DNA of 53,341 nt from Bryobacterales bacterium (GCA_003167495.1 PMSX01000171.1:1-53341); one strand, 5' to 3'. Positions 33,211-42,954 are shown, numbered from the stretch's first letter. Numbers and translations: made by a program. Notes: generated from the letters alone by a model not told the origin.

Positions 33211-33762
33211 ATGTCAGACCAATTTATTGGGGAAGTAAGAATATTTGCCGGTTCCTATGCTCCAAGCGGATGGGCGCTGTGTGATGGCAGTTCGTTGCCG
33301 GTCGCTAATAACGAGGTGCTGTATTCGCTGATCGGCACCATCTACGGCGGCGACGGCCGGTCGAACTTCAATTTGCCCGACCTCCGCAGCCGGATTCCGA
33401 TAGGCACTGGGACTAGTTCCGCCGGTACGCCTTACGAACTTGGCCAGACGGCGGGAACGGAGACAGTCGTGCTCCAGCAGGCGCAGATTCCGCTCCACCT
33501 GCATAACTTGATGGCAACGTCAGCCGCGGCCACTACCGGCGACCCCACAAATAACTGTCTGGCGCAATCGGCCAATTCCAGCGGTGGCACCAATGCAGAC
33601 GCGCACTACCTCTCGTCTGCCGCCTCAGCTCCGGATCTGTTTCAGCTCAATCTCAGTGCCGTCGCTACCGCGGGGCAGAGTGCCGCCCACCCCAATGTGA
33701 TGCCCAGTTACTGCGTCAATTTCATCATTGCGCTCACCGGGATCTATCCGCAATTTCAGTAA
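33211..33762 (+). CDS. Phage tail-collar/MdpB-like protein 2
   Basis: This 183-aa protein has F-I-G-E-V-R-I-F-A-G, P-S-G-W-A-L-C-D-G-S-S-L-P-V, L-I-G-T-I-Y-G-G-D-G and F-N-L-P-D-L-R-S-R-I-P-I-G, the standard collar core. It ends N-F-I-I-A-L-T-G-I-Y-P. The ATG at 33211 follows the first collar gene by 13 bases; a longer frame from 33022 is an overlap artefact. Confidence 0.85.
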   Translation: MSDQFIGEVRIFAGSYAPSGWALCDGSSLPVANNEVLYSLIGTIYGGDGRSNFNLPDLRSRIPIGTGTSSAGTPYELGQTAGTETVVLQQAQIPLHLHNLMATSAAATTGDPTNNCLAQSANSSGGTNADAHYLSSAASAPDLFQLNLSAVATAGQSAAHPNVMPSYCVNFIIALTGIYPQFQ

Positions 33763-33773
33763 AGGAGAAACGA

Positions 33774-34349
33774 ATGTCCGACGCTTTTATCGGTGAAATC
33801 AGAGTCTTTCCGTACACGTTTGCGCCGGAGGGATGGCTGGAATGCCACGGTCAGACTCTACCAGTGCAACAGTATCAGGCACTGGCCGCTGTCCTGGGTC
33901 AAACCTACGGCGGAAGCGGCAACACTTTCGCTCTGCCCAACCTGGCGGGTTGTGCGGCGGTAGGCATGGGCCAGGGGCCGGGACTTAGCGTGTACACACT
34001 CGGGCAGCCCACGGCAGGCGAAGCTGGTGTCACCCTAACGTCCGCCCAACTCCCCAACCACAGGCATACGCTAACTGCAAAGTTAGGCCCTGACGCAAGC
34101 CCTGGACAGGTCAACTATCTGGCCAATCCGACTGGCGCGGAGTTGACGATTGCCCTTACACGGCCCAATCCGACAGCAGCCTACGCCCCCTTTCCCGGAT
34201 ACTCCAACAACGCGCCAGCCGTAACACTCGCACCACAGTCTTTGGCCCAGGCAGGGACGGCAAACCCGGAGGCGCACGAAAATCGCCAGCCCTTCCTCGC
34301 CTTCCGCTTCTGTATCTGTTGGTCCGGGGTGTATCCCACCCGTGAGTAA
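33774..34349 (+). CDS. Phage tail-collar/MdpB-like protein 3
   Basis: This 191-aa protein repeats the plan: F-I-G-E-I-R-V-F-P-Y, P-E-G-W-L-E-C-H-G-Q-T-L-P-V, Y-G-G-S-G-N-T-F-A-L-P-N-L and L-P-N-H-R-H-T. It ends F-R-F-C-I-C-W-S-G-V-Y-P. AAAGGAG precedes the start. The acetyltransferase start lies inside its stop region, so the genes are co-translated. Confidence 0.85.
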   Translation: MSDAFIGEIRVFPYTFAPEGWLECHGQTLPVQQYQALAAVLGQTYGGSGNTFALPNLAGCAAVGMGQGPGLSVYTLGQPTAGEAGVTLTSAQLPNHRHTLTAKLGPDASPGQVNYLANPTGAELTIALTRPNPTAAYAPFPGYSNNAPAVTLAPQSLAQAGTANPEAHENRQPFLAFRFCICWSGVYPTRE

Positions 34350-34920
34350 CATGGAGAATTTGATCCCAGCCGCCAGTATGCCGGACGAGTTGAAAAAACG
34401 CGGTTTCTATCTGCGCCCGGAGACCCCAAGCGACGCGGATTTTCTGCTGACACTTTATCTCTCGGTTCGCTGGCCGGAACTGGCGGCGACTCATTGGCCC
34501 GACGCAAGCAAACGCGCGTTCCTCGCTAGCCAGTTCCAGACTCAGAAGCAGCAGTACGGCGCAACATATTCTGGTCTGGAGCGTTTGATAATAGAAGCCG
34601 CCTCCGCTCCAGTCGGGCGATTGTACTTTCTATCCACGGAAAGAGAAATCCGCGTTGTCGATATCTCTCTTCTGCCTGCCTGGCGCAACCACGGCATAGG
34701 GAGCGCGCTGCTCCAGCAGCTCGGCTGCGAAGCCGATTCCGCCCGGAAGCCGCTTTGCCTGCAGGTGGAACTACACAATCCTGCCCTGCGGCTTTACCAG
34801 CGTCTTGGCTTTCAAGTACGGGATACAAGCGGTCCATATTGGGCCTTGGAACGCCAAGCCCTCGCTGCGATTAGTTTCCACTTGAGAGAAGCACCCGTAG
34901 TCCAGCACTTTGTTGAATAG
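34342..34920 (+). CDS. GNAT-family N-acetyltransferase
   Basis: This 192-aa protein has a GNAT fold: V-V-D-I-S-L-L-P-A-W-R-N-H-G-I-G-S-A-L-L is the acetyl-CoA loop (motif A) and L-Y-Q-R-L-G-F the C-terminal motif B. The GTG at 34342 overlaps the collar stop; the ATG at 34351 is an equally possible start. The precursor gene begins ten bases after its stop. It could acetylate the peptide or a collar protein; substrate unknown. Confidence 0.8.
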   Translation: MSNMENLIPAASMPDELKKRGFYLRPETPSDADFLLTLYLSVRWPELAATHWPDASKRAFLASQFQTQKQQYGATYSGLERLIIEAASAPVGRLYFLSTEREIRVVDISLLPAWRNHGIGSALLQQLGCEADSARKPLCLQVELHNPALRLYQRLGFQVRDTSGPYWALERQALAAISFHLREAPVVQHFVE

Positions 34921-34929
34921 GAACTAGAA

Positions 34930-35073
34930 ATGCAAACAGAGTACGATAGTCACGAATCTCAAGAGACACCCTCTCGCAAAGCCTGGGAGGCGCCTGAAGT
35001 CGAGGTCTTGTTGGTCGATCAGACCGAGAACTCCACCGTTTTCGCCACTGACGGCACTTTTTTCGCGTCATAG
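34930..35073 (+). CDS. Candidate lasso-type RiPP precursor peptide B (47 aa)
   Basis: ATG at 34930 is preceded by AGGAAC at a good distance. The peptide has R-K-A-W19-E-A-P22, then V-E-V-L-L-V-D-Q-T32, and ends NSTVFATDGTFFAS (34-47). T32 is at position -2 if the core begins at N34, which puts D41 at position 8, right for the ring-closing acid. K/R-x-W-x-x-P and the L-x-V-x-x-T pattern match paeninodin-type leaders. The C-terminal Ser matches the site used by lasso Ser kinases, and a kinase lies 4.5 kb upstream. Position 1 is Asn (usually Gly, Ala, Ser or Cys), so the exact core start is uncertain. The cyclase starts ten bases downstream. Too short for normal ORF calling. Confidence 0.75.
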   Translation: MQTEYDSHESQETPSRKAWEAPEVEVLLVDQTENSTVFATDGTFFAS

Positions 35074-35083
35074 CCGGAGTTCC

Positions 35084-36856
35084 GTGTCTTTTTGCAGCGA
35101 AATGCTCGCAGACGGCCCGGCTGACGGCGTACTGCTGGACGGTCGAATCTTCAACGCATCCGCTCTGGCTGCAACACTCGGCATAGAGCGTGGGGATGAG
35201 CGGGGACTGCTGCTCGACGCCTACGGCAAATGGGGCGTGGAGTTTCCGAAGTATCTGGAGGGCGAATTCGCCTTTGCGTTGTGGGATAGCCGCGCGCGCC
35301 GGCTCCTGCTGGGACGAGACGTATCGGGATACCGGCCCTTGTTCTATACGCTGCGCGGTGGAACCATTCGCTTTGCCAGCGACGTCCGCAGTCTGTTGGA
35401 GTTGCCGGGCGCGCGGATCGCGCCTAATGAGGCTCACATCGCTCATTGGCTCGAAGTGATCCCGGCAGCCGCCAACAGCACTTTCTTTGAAGACATCTTG
35501 CGTCTGCCGCCCGGGCACACTCTCTTGTTCGAGAGGGGTCGCGCGGTACTGAATGCGTTCTGCCAGCAGGAGAACCTACCCCTGCTTCATTTGCGAGACT
35601 CCCGCGAATATGCCGACGGACTGCGTGAGGTGCTGAAACAGTCCGTTGCCGACCGGCTGAGGCAACCGGGCGCAGCCGGGTCGCAGTTGAGCGGAGGCCT
35701 GGACAGCTCAAGCGTAACCGCGCTGGCCGCGGGACTGTTACAAACGGAAGGCCGCAAACTCTTCGCGTTTACGGCGGTGCCGGAGTTCGCTGTGAACGTT
35801 CCCGGCCGCTTCACCGATGAGGGACCAAACGCCGCCGCGGTGGCCGCGCTGTACCCGAACGTGGACCATATTCGGGTTCGGCATGGCAGCCATTCCGTCT
35901 TTTCCATGATCGACAGATTCAGCTCCGCCCAACAGGAGCCGATCTTTAATCCTTCGAACTACAACTGGGTCTACGAGATCTGCCGCCAGGCGGGGCAACG
36001 CGGGGTGGAGACGCTGCAGACGGGCGCATTCGGAAATATGACCATCAGCTATGACGGCGCACTGGCGCTGCCGGATCTGGCGCGGCAGGGCCGGCTGTGG
36101 GAAGTCGCGCGCCTGGCATGGGATCTGCACCGCCAGGGAACGCGGCGATGGCGCGGCGTCGCGAATGTTCTACTGCGTCCCTTGCTGCCTCGCTGGGCCC
36201 GTCGCGCCGCGGATTACGTGCGAGACGGATGCTCTCGTCCAACTGCGCATTCATTGATACGGCGGGAGTTTGCCGAGTCGCATGGGCTCCACGCCCTGGC
36301 CGTAGATCCCTTTGCCCACGGTGATAGCAGATCGGTCCGTCTCTTGTTTTTGCGCCGGGCAGATCCAGGACCGTCCGTTGATGCCTTCTGGCAGCTCACC
36401 GGAGTTTCCATGACCGATGCCACCGCGGATAAGCGCGTTATGGAGTATTGCCTCTCCGTGCCGGTCGAGTATTATTGCGAGAAAGGCATGCCGAGGTCGC
36501 TCATCCGAAACGCCATGGCCGGCGTGCTCCCGGAGCAGGTCCGAACTGAACGGCGCAAAGGCGTGCAGGCGGCCGATTTTGGGGAACACTTCCGCGCTGA
36601 GCGACAGGAAGCGCTGGACGAGCTTGCGCGCCTGCGAACCGTAGACTTGGCCGTTCGCGCGCTGGATCTGCCCGAAATGGAGCGCATGCTGCACTTGCCG
36701 GAATCGCGGGTTCGCGAACTGAGCTTGCGGGCATTCTATTGGCCTAAACTGCTACGCGGGCTCTCGCTGGGACGCTTTCTGCGCCGCATGGAGGAGGGCA
36801 CGCTCTTGGTCCGGGAAGAGCCTCCCATCATTCGCAACGCTGCCAAAATGGGCTAA
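35084..36856 (+). CDS. Asparagine-synthase-type lasso cyclase (C protein)
   Basis: This 590-aa protein ends with the ATP-pyrophosphatase domain of asparagine synthases: S-G-G-L-D-S-S (203-209) binds ATP, and E-F-A-F-A-L-W-D, S-G-Y-R-P-L-F-Y and L-P-P-G-H lie in the N-terminal part. It adenylates the ring acid side chain and closes the lactam with the core N-terminus. The GTG start has GGAG upstream. The glutaminase-like domain is shorter than usual: about the first 40-50 residues found in cyclase A are missing, and no nucleophile Cys2 is present. The frame upstream is open but would overlap the precursor. Confidence 0.8.
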   Translation: MSFCSEMLADGPADGVLLDGRIFNASALAATLGIERGDERGLLLDAYGKWGVEFPKYLEGEFAFALWDSRARRLLLGRDVSGYRPLFYTLRGGTIRFASDVRSLLELPGARIAPNEAHIAHWLEVIPAAANSTFFEDILRLPPGHTLLFERGRAVLNAFCQQENLPLLHLRDSREYADGLREVLKQSVADRLRQPGAAGSQLSGGLDSSSVTALAAGLLQTEGRKLFAFTAVPEFAVNVPGRFTDEGPNAAAVAALYPNVDHIRVRHGSHSVFSMIDRFSSAQQEPIFNPSNYNWVYEICRQAGQRGVETLQTGAFGNMTISYDGALALPDLARQGRLWEVARLAWDLHRQGTRRWRGVANVLLRPLLPRWARRAADYVRDGCSRPTAHSLIRREFAESHGLHALAVDPFAHGDSRSVRLLFLRRADPGPSVDAFWQLTGVSMTDATADKRVMEYCLSVPVEYYCEKGMPRSLIRNAMAGVLPEQVRTERRKGVQAADFGEHFRAERQEALDELARLRTVDLAVRALDLPEMERMLHLPESRVRELSLRAFYWPKLLRGLSLGRFLRRMEEGTLLVREEPPIIRNAAKMG

Positions 36857-36912
36857 GCGTCAGTTTGCGGTAACAGGAAGGCCGAGGGACAGCTGACAAT
36901 CGGGCTCTTCGA

Positions 36913-39615
36913 CTACTCACACCGCAACGCAATCACTGGATCAACCGCGGTTGCCCGCCTGGCCGGCACTAGACACGCCAGCATCGCAACCACTCCCAAT
37001 ACCACGGTCACGACCACCAGCGTCAACGGATCACCCGCGCCTACGCCATACAACAAACTCCCCATAAGCCGAGTCAGCATCACTGAAGCCGCCAATCCAA
37101 TAATCAATCCGGCACTCGCCAATCCCATGCCCCGCCGCATCACTAGCGTCATAATTTGCCAATGGGACGCTCCCAACGCCGACCGGACTCCCAGCTCATT
37201 CGTCCGGCGCGTCACGGCATATGACATGACTCCGTAGATCCCGACCGCCGCCAGCAACAGCGCCACCGATGCAAAAGCAATCAACACGAGCATCATAAAG
37301 CGCCGCTCCGCCAGCGACCCGGAAATAACATCCTTCATTGCGCGCACCGCGTAAACCGGCTGATCGTCTGTCGGGCCAGCCACCGCCGTGCGGACGGACG
37401 GCACCAAACTCAACGGTTCACCCTTGCTGCGAAGCGTCAGCGTCAACCCCGCCACGCCGCTGCTCATAAACTTGTCTGGCACTTGCAGCAAAGGGAAATA
37501 GACTTGGTTCCGAATCTTGTTTGTGTCATCCGAATCCAAGCCCCACTGCTTCACGTGCCCCACCACTCCCACAACCTGCACCGTACCCAACGCTGTGAGG
37601 CTGATTTGCCGGCCTATCGGATCGACACCTGGAAAGATTTGCCTTGCCATCACGTCGTCAATGAGCGCCACGGGCGTTGAACTCAGGTTGTCACGTTCCG
37701 TTAAGAACCGTCCACGCAGCAGCGGAATCTGCATCACGGCAGGGTAGTCGGGGCTAACCACGTAGAACATCGCCGTTGTGATTCGCTCCGGCGCCGGCTG
37801 CGGTCCATTGCCTATCCAGAAGTCGTTTTCGCTGTCACCTTCAGCGAGCGGAAGCATGCTGGTGAGGGCTGCTGCTTGCACGCCCGGCAAGCTCTCCACT
37901 CTTTGCACCAGTTGCTGAAATGCAGTGCGAATGCCGACCGGGCTTGCCATCACCTTTGGAGACAAGGCCAATTGCATGGTCAAAATATTGCTCACGGTAA
38001 ATCCCGGATTCACCTGCAACAGCCGCCACACGCTTTGCGTCATCAGGGCCGCTCCTGCCAGCAAGATCACTGCCAAACAGGTTTCCAGCGCTACAAAAAA
38101 CCCCTCGGTCCTATGCCTTCCGCCGCCCGCTCCGCGCGTTCCTTCTTTCAACGATTCCTGCGGATTCGGCTTGGCGCTATGCATGGCTGGCGCCAGACCA
38201 AATAAAATGCCCGTTACCAGCGAAACCGCCAGCGTGAATAACAGGACGTACATGTCAATTCCCACCTCGCCCGATCGCGGCAAGCTGGCTGGTGCGGCCG
38301 CCACAAGCAAAGTTGTTCCCCATCGCGCGAGTAGCAAGCCAATTGCCGCGCCACCCAGCGACAGCAGCACGCTTTCTGTAAGGAGTTGCCTTACCACGCG
38401 CCATCGCTCCGCCCCCAGCGCCGCCCGAATGGCAAATTCACGTTTCCTTGCCGTCGCACGTGCCAGCAGCAGGTTCGCCACATTCGCACACGCAATAATC
38501 AGCACAAACCCCACTGCGCCTACTAACAACAGCAGAGTCGGCCGAATATTCCCCATCATGTCGTCTTTCATCGGAACCACTGCCGCCGAGTTCAATGCAT
38601 TGGTCGCAGGATACTGCTTCGCCAGCCCTTTCGCGATCGCCTCCATTTCCCCGCTTGCCGACCGAATGCTCACACCCGGCCTCAATCGTCCTATCACGCC
38701 AATTCCTGGGTGCGATTCGCGCGTACGCAGTTCCACCCCCGTCCATTGCTCTATCGGCAGATAAACCTGCGCCGTCTCACTCAACCTAAAGCTGGCAGGC
38801 AGAACGCCAATCACCGAGCAATTCATGGCATTCAGTGTCAGCGTCTTTCCCAATATGTCCCGCTCTGCTCCAAAGCGGCCCCGCCAGAAGCTGTAACTCA
38901 GCATCACGGTACAGCCAGTGCCTTGTCTGTCCTCTTCCGGACGAAAATAGCGGCCCAGCAGCGGCGTCACACCTAACGTGGGGAACAGACTCGCCGTCAC
39001 GTAACTGCCCGATACCTGTTCCGGTTGCCCGGAACCAGTGAGGTTGAAATCATCTCTCCGGCCGGCGCCCATATCGCTGAAGGAATGGTTTTCTCTGCGC
39101 CAGTCCAAGTAGTTCGGATACGCGACAGAACCATGACTAAAGTCGCCACTCTTCTCATAGATATTCACCAGCCGACCGGAATCGGGATACGCCAGCGGCT
39201 GCAGCAGGACGCCATTCACCACACTGAAAATGGCTGTGTTCGCCCCAATGCCAATTGCCAGCGCCAAGATCGCAACGGCGCTAAATCCCGGGTTCTTCCG
39301 CAGTGTGCGAATCCCATATCGTAAGTCCTGCCCCAAGCCGCTCAGAAAGTGGCCCCGTGCGCGCGCACCCAACACCACTGGCTCCTCCACGTCCGTGCGC
39401 TCAACATCACGCAACCCGCTGGCAATCGCCTCCTGATCTAAAACGTCGCTGAGCGTCAGCCGTTGAGCCTCCGCGTCCGAAACCCCCGACAGTTTCAGTT
39501 CTTTGTATCGGTCTTCGGCATGCTGTGTTAATTCCTCAGCAATCTCCGCCTCACGCTCCGGCGTCAAGTGCAGCTCCGCCAGTTGCCTCCGAATTAACTC
39601 TTTCCATTCAGGCAT
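36913..39615 (-). CDS. ADOP-family ABC transporter permease (MacB/FtsX-like)
   Basis: This 900-aa protein has an N-terminal soluble segment ([13 protein letters not shown]) typical of acidobacterial ADOP permeases, then [14 protein letters not shown] and the double MacB-PCD plus FtsX layout. [14 protein letters not shown] and [13 protein letters not shown] mark the two FtsX domains. There is no ATPase domain, so an ATP-binding partner is encoded elsewhere. A PadR gene overlaps its start by eight bases. Confidence 0.9.
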   Translation of the reverse strand: MPEWKELIRRQLAELHLTPEREAEIAEELTQHAEDRYKELKLSGVSDAEAQRLTLSDVLDQEAIASGLRDVERTDVEEPVVLGARARGHFLSGLGQDLRYGIRTLRKNPGFSAVAILALAIGIGANTAIFSVVNGVLLQPLAYPDSGRLVNIYEKSGDFSHGSVAYPNYLDWRRENHSFSDMGAGRRDDFNLTGSGQPEQVSGSYVTASLFPTLGVTPLLGRYFRPEEDRQGTGCTVMLSYSFWRGRFGAERDILGKTLTLNAMNCSVIGVLPASFRLSETAQVYLPIEQWTGVELRTRESHPGIGVIGRLRPGVSIRSASGEMEAIAKGLAKQYPATNALNSAAVVPMKDDMMGNIRPTLLLLVGAVGFVLIIACANVANLLLARATARKREFAIRAALGAERWRVVRQLLTESVLLSLGGAAIGLLLARWGTTLLVAAAPASLPRSGEVGIDMYVLLFTLAVSLVTGILFGLAPAMHSAKPNPQESLKEGTRGAGGGRHRTEGFFVALETCLAVILLAGAALMTQSVWRLLQVNPGFTVSNILTMQLALSPKVMASPVGIRTAFQQLVQRVESLPGVQAAALTSMLPLAEGDSENDFWIGNGPQPAPERITTAMFYVVSPDYPAVMQIPLLRGRFLTERDNLSSTPVALIDDVMARQIFPGVDPIGRQISLTALGTVQVVGVVGHVKQWGLDSDDTNKIRNQVYFPLLQVPDKFMSSGVAGLTLTLRSKGEPLSLVPSVRTAVAGPTDDQPVYAVRAMKDVISGSLAERRFMMLVLIAFASVALLLAAVGIYGVMSYAVTRRTNELGVRSALGASHWQIMTLVMRRGMGLASAGLIIGLAASVMLTRLMGSLLYGVGAGDPLTLVVVTVVLGVVAMLACLVPARRATAVDPVIALRCE

Positions 39616-39952
39616 TCTCGACCCCCGTCACTTGGCTGATCGCTAAGACAAAACTCTCCCAACCCTTGCGCTGCGCAGCCAAGACCTTCCGCCCCCGCGC
39701 CGTTAGATTGTAATAGCGCCGCCGCCGCTGCCCGGCCTTCTCCACCCACTTTCCCTGCACCCATCCCCGCTTTTCCAGACGGTAAAGCAGCGGATATAGC
39801 GACGCCGCATGAAAGCGCAGCGCACCTTGTGAACGCTGCTCAATCAGCTTCCCAATCTCATAACCATGCCGAGGAACAGTCTCAATCAGCGACAGCAGCA
39901 GCAACTCCGCGCTGCCCTTCTTCCATTCAGGACTCATTGCTTGGTCTGTCAT
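39608..39952 (-). CDS. PadR-family transcriptional regulator
   Basis: This 114-aa protein has the PadR winged helix: [33 protein letters not shown] and R-R-Y-Y-N-L-T. PadR genes directly before ADOP permeases are frequent in acidobacteria and are thought to repress them. The overlap shows a two-gene operon. Confidence 0.9.
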   Translation of the reverse strand: MTDQAMSPEWKKGSAELLLLSLIETVPRHGYEIGKLIEQRSQGALRFHAASLYPLLYRLEKRGWVQGKWVEKAGQRRRRYYNLTARGRKVLAAQRKGWESFVLAISQVTGVENA

Positions 39953-39999
39953 ATATATGAACGCAATATATCACATCGCCACATTACGTTTAGGCCAGT

Positions 40000-40338
40000 T
40001 CATAAGTTTCTCGAAGGGTCTTGAATTGAGGTGCGGCAAGGAAACACAGAGAAATCCAAGACCTTTGCGGCTTCATTTTGCTTCCGTATCTCGGTCATGA
40101 GATCCCTCGCCGGCGTAGCTTCTACACTGCGGCCCATCGCCCCCGTCAACGTCATACAAGTTGGCGGATATCCCTGCGTGGCGAGAAACGCTACCGTATT
40201 GTCGAAGAGCGCACGAACGACCCTTTTCAGCGTCGGCTCCTCCAGTGCTCTCGTTGCATATTGCGCTCGACTGTCCAGATAGCGCTTGACCGTAACTCGC
40301 AAAAACCCGTACGTGAGAATATGTTTTGGGAGGTTCAA
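40000..40338 (-). pseudogene. TetR-family regulator remnant (C-terminal part)
   Basis: The 112-codon minus-strand frame has the ligand domain of TetR regulators: V-R-A-L-F-D-N-T-V-A-F-L, G-Y-P-P-T-C-M-T-L, then V-E-A-T-P-A-R-D-L. The N-terminal DNA-binding helices are absent and the C-terminus is not family-like, so the gene is broken. The plus-strand cytochrome gene starts at its 5' edge, consistent with an insertion or rearrangement. Confidence 0.55.
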
Positions 40339-40339
40339 T

Positions 40340-41263
40340 TTGCGATTCAGTCAAAACGTGGTTCAGACGACGCTCGCGGTCCTCAGTTTAGCCGTCGGCG
40401 GTAACTGCTTTCAAGCGTCGAACCAGCAACCAAGCACTACCTCGAACGCGTCTCCGCCCGCGCCTGGCCAGAAAGCTCCTGCGACGAAGCCGACGCCTGC
40501 GCCTGTGTTCGAAATGCCCGCATCGTATCCGACCCGCCAAATTGACCCCGCTAAGGCTGATCGTGGGAAGGTGATTTTCGGCGTTAATTGCGCTTTTTGC
40601 CACGGGAACGATGCGCGCGGCGGCGAAGGCGGACCCAATCTGATACGCTCCGAACTTGTTTTGCGTGATAAAGACGGCGAAACCATCTCTCCGGTGATCC
40701 TCAACGGCCGAACTGATCGCGGCATGCCGAAGTTCGATTTCACGGCCGCCCAGATTTCCGACATCGCCGGCTACATTCACAGCTTCAAAGTTGGTGGGTA
40801 TGACGCCGCACGCCAGAAACCTCCGAGCATTCTTGTCGGCGATGCTATCGCGGGAGAGGCGACCTTCCGCAAAATGTGCGCCAGTTGCCATTCGGCCACG
40901 GGTGACCTGAAAGGCATCGGTTCCGCGGCCCCTGATCCCCGCACTCTCCAGCAAACCTGGATCATGCCTGGCATGCGCTCATTTTTCGGTCCCGCGCAAG
41001 GGGGCGTGCACACACATGTCCCACCAACTACCGTCACGGTCACATTTAGCTCCGGCGAAACCGTGCAAGGCGAGCTCAAACGAATCGATGACTTTTTCCT
41101 CACCTTGAAGGATTCCGATGGCAACGAACGCACTATTCGCCGCGACAACGATGAACCGAAAATCGTGATTCACGATGCGCTGGAACCTCACCGCCATATG
41201 CTCGCTGCTTACACGGACAAGGAAATCCACGATATTACTGCTTACCTGGAAACAATCAAATGA
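40340..41263 (+). CDS. Dihaem cytochrome c, partner of the PQQ dehydrogenase
   Basis: This 307-aa protein has a signal peptide and a Pro/Ala/Thr-rich linker (about 30-55). Two haem sites follow: C84-A-F-C-H and C180-A-S-C-H, with later Met ligands likely (G-M-P-K-F). The C-terminal V-T-F-S-S-G-E-T-V-Q-G-E-L domain is common in acidobacterial cytochromes. The TTG at 40340 is chosen since GGGAGG (40328-40333) lies six bases before and the signal peptide begins there; a frame extends upstream to 40286. It would accept electrons from the quinoprotein, whose gene overlaps its stop by four bases (ATGA). Confidence 0.85.
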   Translation: MRFSQNVVQTTLAVLSLAVGGNCFQASNQQPSTTSNASPPAPGQKAPATKPTPAPVFEMPASYPTRQIDPAKADRGKVIFGVNCAFCHGNDARGGEGGPNLIRSELVLRDKDGETISPVILNGRTDRGMPKFDFTAAQISDIAGYIHSFKVGGYDAARQKPPSILVGDAIAGEATFRKMCASCHSATGDLKGIGSAAPDPRTLQQTWIMPGMRSFFGPAQGGVHTHVPPTTVTVTFSSGETVQGELKRIDDFFLTLKDSDGNERTIRRDNDEPKIVIHDALEPHRHMLAAYTDKEIHDITAYLETIK

Positions 41264-42942
41264 GTTTACGGAAAGACCTGCTGACTGCATCCTGTTTCTT
41301 AATCTTTAGCATCACCACTTTCGCTCAAGGTCTGAACCCCGCCGACTTACTTAAGCCGCTCGGCGATTCGTGGCCAACCTATTCGGGTGATTACTCGGGC
41401 AAGCGTTACAGCTCACTTACTCAAGTCAACCAGTCGAACGTTAAACAGCTAACTTTGGCCTGGACGGCAAGGATCGCGCCCGGTGCCGGCAGTAACTCTC
41501 CCTTCCGCGCCGGTGCTCCCGTCATCGTAGGCGGCGAAGGCACCGGCGCCTCGACTGGTGGCCTGTCTTTTTTCGGTGCCAATATTCGTGCCTCCATTCT
41601 CGAAGTGAACGGAATCCTCTATTTCTCTTTGCCTGACAATGCCTGGGCTGTCGATGCGCGGGATGGCCACGAACTGTGGCACTACTTCTGGAAAACCAAA
41701 GGCGGCACGCACATTGGCAATCGCGGACTCGGCATGTGGGGGAACTGGCTCTACATGGAAACGCCCGATGATTTTCTGGTTTGCCTCGATGCTCGCAGCG
41801 GCAAAGAACGCTGGCACAAGGTCATTGCCGATTTCAACCAACAGTATTTCTCCACAGCCGCGCCCATCGTAATCGGGAACCATATCCTCGTAGGTACAGG
41901 AGATGACCTCGATGCTCCTGCTCCTCTCCAGTCGTTCGATCCGGAAACTGGTGACATCCAATGGACCTGGTACGCGACCCCCCAAAAGAAAGGTGACCCC
42001 GGCCTCGAAACTTGGGCAAATCTCGATGCCGCTCGCCACGGCGGCGGTCAGATGTGGATTCCCGGTAGCTACGATCCAGAAACCCATTTGTACATTCTCG
42101 GAACTGGCAATCCCACTCCGGCTTATACATCCCAGAGTCGCGGTCCTGGGGATAACTTATTCACCTGTGCGCTTGTCGCTATCAATGTGGATACCGGCAA
42201 GCTGGTCTGGTACTATCAAACCTCTCCGCACGACACCCACGACTGGGATTCCACACAGACGCCTATCTTGGTTGACGCGCCGATTAATGGCAAGGTCCGG
42301 AAGCTAGTCATTCAAGCTACTAGGAACGGTTATTTCTTCACTCTTGACCGAGTCACCGGTGAGCATCTCGTCACCGGCAAATTCTCAGACTCAGCAAATT
42401 GGGCCAAAGGCATCGACGAACGCGGTGAGCCCGTGCGCAATCCTGCGAAAGATTACGACATTGGGGGTGCGCTGGTGTCGCCTGCCAACGGTGGCATCAC
42501 CAACTGGCCTCCGCCCAGCTTCGACCCCGAAACTGGTCTTTTCTACGTTCCGCAGAGTGATTCTTACGCAATGTACTATCTGACCGAGACTGACCCTCGT
42601 GGCAGCATGGGCCTCGGTGGCAAAGATGAAATTGGGGTTGGTGATGAAGGAACTTATTTGACCGCCATTAATTACCAAACCGGCAAAGTCGCCTGGCGCC
42701 ACCGATACCCGGGCGTCGAGTCTTTCTTCGGCGGCAACGGCATTCTCACCACAGCTGGACATCTTCTATTCGCCGGAGACGCCAGCGGGAACTTTGTCGC
42801 CTACGATCCCGCAAACTCCAAAATCCTTTGGCACTCCCACATCGGACAGGTGTCCAACGCCCCCGAGACCTACATGCTCGACGGACACCAGTACATCCTT
42901 GTCGCTGCGGGCGATACTCTTTTTGCGTTTACTCTTTATTAG
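41260..42942 (+). CDS. PQQ-dependent alcohol dehydrogenase (quinoprotein)
   Basis: This 560-aa protein has a signal peptide (1-22) and the eight-bladed beta propeller of quinoprotein alcohol dehydrogenases, with repeated tryptophan-docking motifs. L-G-D-S-W-P-T-Y-S-G-D-Y-S-G-K-R-Y begins the propeller, and T-S-P-H-D-T-H-D-W-D-S-T-Q lies at the active-site region. It is periplasmic and passes electrons to the cytochrome just upstream. Substrate alcohol unknown; length is normal. Confidence 0.9.
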   Translation: MSLRKDLLTASCFLIFSITTFAQGLNPADLLKPLGDSWPTYSGDYSGKRYSSLTQVNQSNVKQLTLAWTARIAPGAGSNSPFRAGAPVIVGGEGTGASTGGLSFFGANIRASILEVNGILYFSLPDNAWAVDARDGHELWHYFWKTKGGTHIGNRGLGMWGNWLYMETPDDFLVCLDARSGKERWHKVIADFNQQYFSTAAPIVIGNHILVGTGDDLDAPAPLQSFDPETGDIQWTWYATPQKKGDPGLETWANLDAARHGGGQMWIPGSYDPETHLYILGTGNPTPAYTSQSRGPGDNLFTCALVAINVDTGKLVWYYQTSPHDTHDWDSTQTPILVDAPINGKVRKLVIQATRNGYFFTLDRVTGEHLVTGKFSDSANWAKGIDERGEPVRNPAKDYDIGGALVSPANGGITNWPPPSFDPETGLFYVPQSDSYAMYYLTETDPRGSMGLGGKDEIGVGDEGTYLTAINYQTGKVAWRHRYPGVESFFGGNGILTTAGHLLFAGDASGNFVAYDPANSKILWHSHIGQVSNAPETYMLDGHQYILVAAGDTLFAFTLY

Positions 42943-42954
42943 AGGGATTTTGCC

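Noticed and set aside
32691..34349. Prophage, because of tail-collar proteins
   Set aside because: No capsid, terminase, integrase, lysis or other tail genes are nearby; stand-alone collar-domain proteins are common in soil bacteria.
36913..39615. ADOP permease as the lasso exporter
   Set aside because: It lacks an ATPase domain, is convergent with the cyclase, and is preceded by its own PadR gene; lasso exporters are ABC proteins with fused ATPase.
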